Below, one piece after another: positions 25,322 to 32,620 of a stretch of DNA of 64,000 nt (the first letter of the stretch is position 1; each line of letters starts with the position of its first letter). Both the position numbers and the translations under genes were made by a program. The notes beneath the pieces were generated by a model. That model was not told the origin of the DNA, made no database searches, and saw nothing but the letters and a program-made list of their open reading frames with translations. Origin of the DNA: Polaribacter tangerinus (lineage in GTDB: Bacteria; Bacteroidota; Bacteroidia; Flavobacteriales; Flavobacteriaceae); NCBI RefSeq assembly GCF_038024095.1, contig NZ_CP150668.1, positions 434,001-498,000 of the forward strand. Reading direction: 5' to 3'.

Positions 25322-26215
25322 TTATAATTCTTTTAACAAATCGGTCACTGAATCATGAAAAGAAATATTAAAATTATACTTCTTATCTTTAATTTTTATT
25401 GTTTTTCTACCAATAGCAATAAATTCATGAGAGGTATCTTTTAAAATTCCTTCAAGCTCATTAAAATAGGCTTCTAATTTATCATCATAAGGTTGAACTG
25501 TTAAGGAGGTTATAAAACAAAGTTTTCTATCATTTTCGAAAAAATAACTTAAATTATCTAAAGGTAAACTTTGACCTAAGTAAATTGTATGATTTCCTCT
25601 TAACACTAATTCGTAATTTAAATATAGTAGGCCTAAATCATGAATTTCATTTTCTGGTAAAAAAAGTACAAATGTTTTGTTAGAGCTTGGAACACTACTT
25701 TGTAAGTTTTCTGTATTGATATGAATTTTTTGAGCAATTAAATTAGATATAAAGTGTTCGTGGGCAGGCATTAAAGTATCTGTTTGCCACAGCAAGCCAA
25801 TGTGTGTTAAAAACGGAATAAAGACATCTTTAAATATTTCTCGAAATGTTTTTTTGTGTAAAAGCTGATCGTAAGTATTGTTAAACAATACCTTATCGAA
25901 CTGAAACATCGATAATTTTAAAGTATGAATTGCCTCATCATTAATTGCCGTTGAAAAAGCGAGCTGTCTTGCATGTTCTTTTAATTCTTCTTCAGACATT
26001 TTGGCAATCGCAGAAATTTTAAAACCATTATTGTTTAACAACACAATGTTTAAAAGCTTTTGTAAATTACTATGTGTATAATATCTAATATTGGTCTCTG
26101 TTCTTTTTGGCTCTAATAAACTATATCTTTTTTCCCATATTCTTATAGTATGCGCCTTTATACCAGAAATATTCTCTAGGTCTTTAATAGTAAAATCTTC
26201 TTTAATATTGTTCAA
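25322..26215 (-). CDS. MerR-family regulator with cobalamin-binding domain (CarH/LitR-like)
   Basis: The protein has 297 residues. Residues 8-75 are a MerR winged helix (FTIKDLENISGIKAHTIRIW). Residues 90-170 form the helical bundle with W143, then nine residues, then E153-H154, the W-x9-EH pattern that surrounds the adenosyl group in CarH. Residues 181-297 form the Rossmann cobalamin domain with E190-I-H192-D-L-G195, the ExHxxG motif that gives the lower axial His. In Thermus CarH the residue after the Trp is a His used after photolysis; here it is Gln144. It lies upstream of crtI-crtB and divergent from an ECF sigma factor. Likely role: cobalamin-dependent repression of carotenoid genes. 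Confidence 0.87.
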   Translation of the reverse strand: MNNIKEDFTIKDLENISGIKAHTIRIWEKRYSLLEPKRTETNIRYYTHSNLQKLLNIVLLNNNGFKISAIAKMSEEELKEHARQLAFSTAINDEAIHTLKLSMFQFDKVLFNNTYDQLLHKKTFREIFKDVFIPFLTHIGLLWQTDTLMPAHEHFISNLIAQKIHINTENLQSSVPSSNKTFVLFLPENEIHDLGLLYLNYELVLRGNHTIYLGQSLPLDNLSYFFENDRKLCFITSLTVQPYDDKLEAYFNELEGILKDTSHEFIAIGRKTIKIKDKKYNFNISFHDSVTDLLKEL

Positions 26216-26335
26216 TGTATTTTTTTTTTAGTTAAACAAATGTAGCAGTTTTTTATAAATTACAAGTTATTTTAGCATAATTGTAACATTTTTATGAAAT
26301 TGTATACTAATAGATAACTAGCTAACAAAAACTAA
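26216..26335. promoter_or_regulatory. Divergent promoter region between the MerR regulator and the ECF sigma gene
   Basis: The region is 120 bp and AT-rich. TTAAACAAAT at 26232-26241 resembles half of the palindromes upstream of crtI and lies 17 bp from the MerR start codon, where a repressor could act on its own gene. No clear TAnnTTTG box was found for the sigma gene, which would fit an alternative promoter read by its own product, but that is speculation. Confidence 0.35.
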
Positions 26336-26830
26336 GTGCATCAAGATTTAGAGAAAAAATTTTTAGAAGACTTTGAAATCAATCAAAATATTGTTCATAA
26401 AATCTGTCGTGTTTACACCACAGATGACGATTCTCACAAAGATTTATTTCAAGAAATAACCATACAAGTCTGGAAAAACTATCCGAAATTTCGTGGAGAT
26501 TCGAAGTTTAGTACATGGCTTTATAGAGTTGCGTTAAATACAGCTATTTCTTTGTATAGAAAATCTACTCGAACAATTAAAACACAAAACTATAGCGATT
26601 TAGCTTATAAGATTGAAACCAAAGGATATGATGCTACTCAAGATGAGCAATTGAAAGCGTTATACAGCGCAATTCATAGGCTAAATGATATAGATAAAGC
26701 GCTGATATTTTTATATCTTGAAAATAAAAACTATGATGAAATCTCTGAAACTCTAGGAATTACTAGTGTAAACGCAAGAGTAAAAATGAATAGAGCTAAA
26801 GAAAAAATAAAAAATATTTTAAACTCATAG
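26336..26830 (+). CDS. ECF-type RNA polymerase sigma factor
   Basis: The protein has 164 residues. The start is GTG at 26336; an in-frame TAA immediately precedes it, so no earlier start is possible. Region 2 is seen in DLFQEITIQVWKNYPKFRGD and FSTWLYRVALNTAISLYRK; region 4 in ALIFLYLENKNYDEISETLG with SVNARVKMNRAKEKI. There is no region 1 or 3, as in all ECF factors. It is followed after 2 bp by a membrane protein. Its divergent placement next to a MerR-cobalamin regulator and crt genes recalls the LitR-LitS arrangement of Streptomyces carotenogenesis. Confidence 0.9.
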   Translation: MHQDLEKKFLEDFEINQNIVHKICRVYTTDDDSHKDLFQEITIQVWKNYPKFRGDSKFSTWLYRVALNTAISLYRKSTRTIKTQNYSDLAYKIETKGYDATQDEQLKALYSAIHRLNDIDKALIFLYLENKNYDEISETLGITSVNARVKMNRAKEKIKNILNS

Positions 26831-26832
26831 AA

Positions 26833-27447
26833 ATGGATGTATTAGATAACTATAAAAAAGCTTGGAAAGATCAGACTGATAGTAGTACCAAATTATCTGC
26901 TTCAGAAATTTATAAACTTGCACACTCTAATTCATCCTCTATTGTAAAATGGATTTTTATTATTGGACTATTGGAGTTTATCTTATTAAATTCTCTGTAT
27001 CTATTTGTAGATTTAGAAGATGCAAATAAAACTTACTCAGATTTAGGTATTGTCGATATTGTGTGGTACTCTCAAATTATTTGTTACCTAGTACTTTTTT
27101 ACTTCCTATATCAATTTTACATGAATTATAAAAATATATCTGTTGTAGAATCTACAAAAGGACTTTTAACCAAAATTATAAAAACAAGAAAAACGGTAAG
27201 AAACTATGTTATCTTTAATTTAGCGTATGTTGTTTTTGTTATTGTAACTGTTACTTCAGCCGTTCTTTTTAATAGCAACGAATATCCATTTAACACATCA
27301 CAAAGTATTTGGTTTGTTTTAATAATGTTCTTTATAACAATTATTTTTGTGGGGTTATTTTATCTTTTTTACCAACTTCTTTACGGAATACTACTTAAAA
27401 AATTACATAAAAACTACCGAGAAATTGCGACTCTTGATGATAAATAA
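26833..27447 (+). CDS. Four-helix membrane protein, possible anti-sigma factor
   Basis: The protein has 204 residues. A soluble N-terminus of about 38 residues (VLDNYKKAWKDQTDSSTKLS) is followed by four hydrophobic segments (about 39-58, 75-95, 120-142, 155-180) and a short basic end. It begins 2 bp after the sigma stop codon, so the two are coupled. Anti-sigma factors often have this plan, a short cytoplasmic arm and membrane helices, but no zinc-binding HxxxCxxC motif is present. I do not recognise a named family; anti-sigma activity is inferred from position only. Confidence 0.72.
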   Translation: MDVLDNYKKAWKDQTDSSTKLSASEIYKLAHSNSSSIVKWIFIIGLLEFILLNSLYLFVDLEDANKTYSDLGIVDIVWYSQIICYLVLFYFLYQFYMNYKNISVVESTKGLLTKIIKTRKTVRNYVIFNLAYVVFVIVTVTSAVLFNSNEYPFNTSQSIWFVLIMFFITIIFVGLFYLFYQLLYGILLKKLHKNYREIATLDDK

Positions 27448-27454
27448 AGAACTT

Positions 27455-28474
27455 TTAAAAATTCTTTAACGTCTCTAATAATTTTTGGTGCATTTGTTCT
27501 GTGTAGTTTAAATGTGTTACTATTCTAATTCTTCCCTCTCCCATAGGTGTTAGTAAAATATTTTTCTCACGCATTTTAAGTATAAAGTTTGTGTCACCAA
27601 TGTTGCTATCAACATAAAAAATAACAATATTAGTTTCTACTGGTGCTACTTTTGTAACATAAGAAACAGCTGATAATACAGCTGCAATTTCTTTAGCTTT
27701 CTTATGATCTTCTGCAAGTCTATCTACATGATAGTCTAAAGCATATATACCAGCAGCTGCTAAAAAACCGACTTGCCTCATGGCGCCTCCAAATAATTTT
27801 CGCACTCGTAGCGCCTTAGAAATATGCTCTTTAGAACCTAATAATACAGAACCAATTGGGGCCCCTAAACCTTTAGAAAGGCAAATAGAAATAGTATCAA
27901 ATAATTTTCCGTATTGAACTGGATTTTCATTTTTGGCTACTAAAGCATTAAATAATCTAGCTCCGTCCAAATGAAATGCCAAATTATTACTTGTAGCAAC
28001 TTTTTGTATTTTTTCTAACTCCGAAAATTGCCAACAAGCTCCTCCTCCTTTATTTGTGGTATTTTCTATACAAACTAAACTAGCATTTGGCACATGAATA
28101 TCTGATCTTCCTGCAACAGAATATTCTAACTGATCTGCAGTAAACATGCCTCTTTTTCCATCTATCAACTTACAAGTTACACCAGAGTTAAAAGCCGCTC
28201 CACCACCTTCATAATTATAAACGTGCGCATATTTATCACAAAAAAGCTTATCTCCTGGGCGAGTATGAATATTTATTGCTGCCTGATTTGCCATCGTACC
28301 GGATGGAAAAAACAATGCAGCTTCCATTCCAAAAAGCTTTGCCATTTTTTCTTGTAAAGCATTTACAGTCGGATCGGCATTAAAAACATCATCTCCAACT
28401 TTTGCCTGCATCATGGATTCTAACATTCCTTCTGTTGGTTTTGTAACCGTATCAGAAATTAAATCTATAATCAT
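27455..28474 (-). CDS. ltaE: Low-specificity L-threonine aldolase family enzyme
   Basis: This 339-residue PLP enzyme cleaves threonine or allo-threonine to glycine and acetaldehyde. It starts IDLISDTVTKPTEGMLESMM, which is the family start. FHLDGARLFNALVAKN holds the Asp that contacts the pyridine nitrogen, and the Schiff-base Lys is in SICLSKGLGAPIGSVLLGS. VGDDVFNADPTVNALQEKM is also typical. The length is normal. It faces the sigma operon end to end (7 bp gap) and follows the metalloprotease by 21 bp on the same strand. Confidence 0.93.
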   Translation of the reverse strand: MIIDLISDTVTKPTEGMLESMMQAKVGDDVFNADPTVNALQEKMAKLFGMEAALFFPSGTMANQAAINIHTRPGDKLFCDKYAHVYNYEGGGAAFNSGVTCKLIDGKRGMFTADQLEYSVAGRSDIHVPNASLVCIENTTNKGGGACWQFSELEKIQKVATSNNLAFHLDGARLFNALVAKNENPVQYGKLFDTISICLSKGLGAPIGSVLLGSKEHISKALRVRKLFGGAMRQVGFLAAAGIYALDYHVDRLAEDHKKAKEIAAVLSAVSYVTKVAPVETNIVIFYVDSNIGDTNFILKMREKNILLTPMGEGRIRIVTHLNYTEQMHQKLLETLKNF

Positions 28475-28495
28475 TTATCTAGTATTTAGAAAAAA

Positions 28496-30916
28496 TTAAT
28501 AACTACCAATTGGCGAACCATCTGGTATTTGTGGTGCTTTATTCTTTTGAAAGCTAGCTGGGTTTTTCTCAAAATCATCAATCATCTTTATTAAAGAAAC
28601 ATTATATACTTTCTGAATGCCCGTTTTTGTGGTGTTTTTTAGAAACAACTTAATATTTTCTAGTTTAGCTCTTATAATAGCATTTACCTGGTAATATTGT
28701 TGTTTATTATTAGCTAAGTAAAACAACTGCTCTAGCACTTTAACATTTATTACATGCTGCAACTCCTGATAATAGGTGTCTTTATGTTGCTTTTTTAAAG
28801 TTTTTGCAACTAATTCGTCTATTAACTCTTCTAATCCTAACTGACTTTTCTGCAAACTTTTATGATTTACAAGTCTCGACATTCTTTGTGGGTGCAACAA
28901 TAAGTCTAAAGTCATTTCAGCAGCAGTTTCTACAGCTCCAAAAGCATCAAATTCTACTCCTAAATTACTTTTAAAAGATTCTCTTGTTCTTCCATACCCA
29001 ATAGCTCTTGGTGGAAATAAAGAAAGTTTATCTTTAGGTATGGCTATTTCATCTAATTGTAACGTTTGCAAAACTGCTTGTAAAGCAACACGTTCTGTAG
29101 TTCCAGAAATGCGTTTAACAACTGTTTGATTTCCTCCTTTTACAGCATAAGAGTAATCTAAACCACCAATTAATTTTGTAGTTGCCTCTGTTTGGTATCT
29201 GTGGAAAAAATATAGAGGAACAAAAACATCCTCTAAAACACTGTAAGGTTCATTATCTTTAATATTGTCTGTTGAAAAATTAGCAATTGCATTTTTTCTG
29301 ATTTTTAAAACCGAATATAACTCATCGTGAATATTAGCTCCGTTATCCCATAAGTGAGCTGCTGAACTTGCACTTCCTTGTGATCTAGCATCTTGGTCCG
29401 ACAAGTATTTTAATCCTTTTCGAGTAGCTTCTTCTAAAATAGTGTTAAGTGCTTTGTCTTCGTTGATATCCTCAGGGAAATCTTGATAAAAATACTGAAC
29501 AATAACTTTATCCCATTCTCCAATCTTAGTATCGTAAGCATCAGAAAAATCTATAGTTCCATCACTTTTTAACCTAAATTTCGGATGCGGGTAATCCATT
29601 ACCGAACTTCTTCCGTTTGTGCTTGCTGCAAAATTATGAGCAAAACCTAAAGTATGTCCGATTTCATGGGCAGATAGTTGCCTTATTCTAGCTATTGCCA
29701 TTTCCAACGCATGAGTATCGTTAACCTTATTATTTTTGTAAGGCGCTTCTAGTGCCTGTGCTATAAGAAAATCTTGACGAATTCTTAAACTTCCCAAACT
29801 TACGTGGCCTTTTATAATCTCTCCAGTTCGAGGGTCTGAAATGCTCCCACCATAACTCCAACCTCTTGTAGATCTGTGAACCCATTGCACTACGTTATAT
29901 CTTACATCTAAAGGGTCTGCGCCTTCTGGTAACATTTTAATCTGAAAAGCATTTTTATATCCTGCAGCCTCAAATGCTTGGTTCCACCAACTTCCTCCCT
30001 CTAAAAGTGCCGTTCTAACAGGCTCGGGTGTTCCATTATCTAAATAATAAATAATTGGTTTTATAGGTTCAGAAACCTTGGTACTCGGGTTCTTTTTTTC
30101 TAACCTATGTCTATAAATAAATTGCTTTTTTATAGATTCATTTACAGGAGAGGCATAATCTAAATAAGACATTGCATAACCACCAGACCGAGTATCGAAT
30201 TTTCTAGGTTTGTAATTCGTATCTGGTAGTGCCACAAAAGAGTGATGTTGATGAACAGTTAAAAGGTTGGCGTTGGGCGTTACACTTCTTATACTATATC
30301 CTTTCGGACTTCCTTTAAAAGTTAGCATTACATCAAACTCAACATTTTTAGGAAATGCTTTGGTTCGCTCTAGATTAAAAGCAGACCTAGAAAAATCTAA
30401 ATTGTAATTACCCTGTCCTTTTCTAGATAAAGTAGTAGAAACGCCATGGGCATCTCTCATTAAAAAAGAGCTAGCATCTACTAAAAAAATGCCGCTTTTT
30501 TCTTCTTTAATTACAAAGCCATGAAGAACAGATTTTGCAAAAGCTTCTTTTACAGACTGTTTCTCTAGGGTATTGTTTGTAATTGCTCTGTAGTTTAAAT
30601 TTGGCTGAATTAACAGTAACTTGTTTCCAGCTTTCTTAAAAAACACCACTGCTCCGCCGCCTAGCTGACCTCTATCTAGGCCAATATCATTAGAGCCAAC
30701 ACCTTCAGATAAAGCATTTACATATAAAAACTCTGAATTTAATTTTTCAACTTGCAAAAATATTTTATCTGTATTTTCATCGTAATAAAAAGTAAAATAT
30801 CCCTGAAATTTTGTAATTCCCTTTTGGAGTTTATTTATATTCTTATCAATAAAAAATTGAGAAAAAGTGTTTAACGAAACATAAAATAGTAGTAGGAAAA
30901 AAAGCGATTTTTTCAT
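28496..30916 (-). CDS. Secreted zinc-dependent metalloprotease (DUF5117/DUF5118 family)
   Basis: The protein has 806 residues with a signal peptide (KSLFFLLLFYVSLNTFSQ). The catalytic zinc motif is HEIGHTLGFAHNF at about residue 411, an extended HExxHxxGxxH site of the metzincin kind, with a following Met in SVMDYPHP. The N-terminal part shows DUF5118/DUF5117-like strands (GYFTFYYDENTDKIFLQVEK, VGSNDIGLDRGQLGGGAVV). The family is large in Bacteroidota and thought to act in the periplasm or at the surface; substrates are unknown. It is followed 21 bp later by the threonine aldolase gene. Confidence 0.9.
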   Translation of the reverse strand: MKKSLFFLLLFYVSLNTFSQFFIDKNINKLQKGITKFQGYFTFYYDENTDKIFLQVEKLNSEFLYVNALSEGVGSNDIGLDRGQLGGGAVVFFKKAGNKLLLIQPNLNYRAITNNTLEKQSVKEAFAKSVLHGFVIKEEKSGIFLVDASSFLMRDAHGVSTTLSRKGQGNYNLDFSRSAFNLERTKAFPKNVEFDVMLTFKGSPKGYSIRSVTPNANLLTVHQHHSFVALPDTNYKPRKFDTRSGGYAMSYLDYASPVNESIKKQFIYRHRLEKKNPSTKVSEPIKPIIYYLDNGTPEPVRTALLEGGSWWNQAFEAAGYKNAFQIKMLPEGADPLDVRYNVVQWVHRSTRGWSYGGSISDPRTGEIIKGHVSLGSLRIRQDFLIAQALEAPYKNNKVNDTHALEMAIARIRQLSAHEIGHTLGFAHNFAASTNGRSSVMDYPHPKFRLKSDGTIDFSDAYDTKIGEWDKVIVQYFYQDFPEDINEDKALNTILEEATRKGLKYLSDQDARSQGSASSAAHLWDNGANIHDELYSVLKIRKNAIANFSTDNIKDNEPYSVLEDVFVPLYFFHRYQTEATTKLIGGLDYSYAVKGGNQTVVKRISGTTERVALQAVLQTLQLDEIAIPKDKLSLFPPRAIGYGRTRESFKSNLGVEFDAFGAVETAAEMTLDLLLHPQRMSRLVNHKSLQKSQLGLEELIDELVAKTLKKQHKDTYYQELQHVINVKVLEQLFYLANNKQQYYQVNAIIRAKLENIKLFLKNTTKTGIQKVYNVSLIKMIDDFEKNPASFQKNKAPQIPDGSPIGSY

Positions 30917-31065
30917 GTGTAAATAATTTTTCTAAAATTATAAAAATCCAACACAGAAACAAAAGAATATTTTAATAAAAAAATAGCTATTTATATATTT
31001 TTTAAGAATTTACTGTTAGGTATTTTATGTAAGCTATTTAGATTTGTTTACTTTTGATTTTAACT

Positions 31066-32163
31066 ATGATTACACAAGAACAACTAAAAAATATAGGTGC
31101 CAGAATAACCAAACTAAAATCTTATCTAGAGATTGACAAAAAGTTAATTGAAATTGCCAATGAAGAGGAAAAAACGGCAAATCCAGATTTTTGGAATGAC
31201 CCGAAAGCGGCAGAAATTTTAATGAAAGAACTAAGATTAAAAAAGAAATGGGTAGAAGATTATGAAAAAACAATTTCTTTGTATGAAGATCTTCTAGTAC
31301 TTTACGATTTTTATAAAGAAGGTGAAATAGAGGAACATGAAATTGAAGTTCAATTTGAAAAAGCAAGTACTTTTTTAGAAGATTTAGAATTTAAAAACAT
31401 GCTGTCTGAAGAAGGAGATTCTCTTTCTGCAACCATACAAATAAATGCTGGAGCAGGTGGAACAGAAAGCTGTGATTGGGTAGAAATGCTTTCTAGAATG
31501 TACACAATGTGGGCCGAAAAGCAAGGCTACAAACTAAAAACACTAAATTATCAGGCAGGAGATGTAGTTGGTATAAAAACAATTACTATAGAAGTTGAAG
31601 GAGATTATGCCTTTGGATGGTTAAAAGGTGAGAATGGTGTTCATCGACTAGTTCGTATTTCTCCGTTTGATTCAAATGGAAAAAGACACACAACTTTTGG
31701 TGCTGTTTATGTTTTTCCGGTAGCTGATGATTCTATAGAAATAGATATAAATCCGGCAGATATAGAGATAATTACTGCCAGGTCTAGTGGTGCTGGTGGG
31801 CAAAATGTTAATAAGGTAGAAACTAAAGTTCAGCTTACACACAAACCTACTGGAATTCAAATATCTTGCTCTAATTCGCGTTCTCAACATGACAATAGAG
31901 CTACTGCCCTTAAAATGTTAAAATCTCAACTATATGAAATTGAATTACAAAAAAGACAAGCCGCAAGAGATGAGATAGAATCTGGAAAATTAAAAAATGA
32001 GTGGGGAAGCCAAATTAGAAACTATGTAATGCATCCTTATAAATTAGTTAAAGATGTTAGAACTGCTCATGAAACAGGTAATGTAGACAATGTTATGAAC
32101 GGAGATATCAATCCGTTTTTAAAATCGTATTTAATGATGAATGGACAAAAAAACAGCCAATAA
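31066..32163 (+). CDS. prfB: Peptide chain release factor 2
   Basis: This 365-residue factor ends translation at UGA and UAA. SPF (in [16 protein letters not shown]) is the stop-recognition motif and GGQ (in [14 protein letters not shown]) the catalytic one. The ATG at 31066 is preferred over an upstream in-frame TTG. The gene reads straight through the place near codon 25 where many bacteria have a UGA and a programmed +1 frameshift: here the codons encode SYLEID with no stop. A TACTTTTG box at 31049-31056 lies only 9 bp before the ATG. arsC follows 8 bp after the stop. Confidence 0.96.
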   Translation: MITQEQLKNIGARITKLKSYLEIDKKLIEIANEEEKTANPDFWNDPKAAEILMKELRLKKKWVEDYEKTISLYEDLLVLYDFYKEGEIEEHEIEVQFEKASTFLEDLEFKNMLSEEGDSLSATIQINAGAGGTESCDWVEMLSRMYTMWAEKQGYKLKTLNYQAGDVVGIKTITIEVEGDYAFGWLKGENGVHRLVRISPFDSNGKRHTTFGAVYVFPVADDSIEIDINPADIEIITARSSGAGGQNVNKVETKVQLTHKPTGIQISCSNSRSQHDNRATALKMLKSQLYEIELQKRQAARDEIESGKLKNEWGSQIRNYVMHPYKLVKDVRTAHETGNVDNVMNGDINPFLKSYLMMNGQKNSQ

Positions 32164-32171
32164 CTCAAATT

Positions 32172-32513
32172 ATGCTAAAAATATACCACAATCCAAGATG
32201 CAAAAAATCTAGAGAAGGTCTAGAAATATTAGAAAACTCCTCTTTGAAATTTGAGGTTGTAAAATACCTAAGTACAGCTATATCCAGAGACGAACTTACT
32301 AATTTAATAGTACAATTAGGTATACCTCCTATAGAACTTATTCGGAAATCAGAAAAAATTTGGAAAGACAATTACAAAGACAAAAAACTATCTGATAAAG
32401 AACTTATATCTGCCATGATAGAAAACCCTAAACTAATAGAAAGACCCATTGTAACAAATGGAAAAAAGGCAGTAATTGGTAGACCTAAAGAAAGAATACT
32501 TACAATTATTTAA
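32172..32513 (+). CDS. arsC: ArsC/Spx-family arsenate reductase-like protein
   Basis: The protein has 113 residues of the thioredoxin-like ArsC fold. The active Cys is C10 in IYHNPRCKKSREGLEIL, and the Arg-containing C-terminal region appears as LIERPIVTNGKKAVIGRP, which matches glutaredoxin-dependent arsenate reductases. No other ars genes are nearby, so a general redox role is possible. It is 8 bp downstream of prfB and likely cotranscribed. Confidence 0.86.
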   Translation: MLKIYHNPRCKKSREGLEILENSSLKFEVVKYLSTAISRDELTNLIVQLGIPPIELIRKSEKIWKDNYKDKKLSDKELISAMIENPKLIERPIVTNGKKAVIGRPKERILTII

Positions 32514-32562
32514 AGGTAAAAGAACGTAATTAATGTTAAAAAACAATTGTTTAACGTTTAAT

Positions 32563-32570
32563 TAACTTTG
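32563..32570 (+). promoter_or_regulatory. Candidate -7 element of the outer-membrane receptor gene
   Basis: TAACTTTG matches TAnnTTTG and lies 50 bp before the likely start codon. A TTG occurs 13 bp upstream, closer than the usual 17-23 bp, so the -33 element is doubtful. Confidence 0.38.
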
Positions 32571-32620
32571 TAAAATTTAAAATAAAATGAACTTTACGCT
32601 TTTAATTAAAAAGCTAAGTT

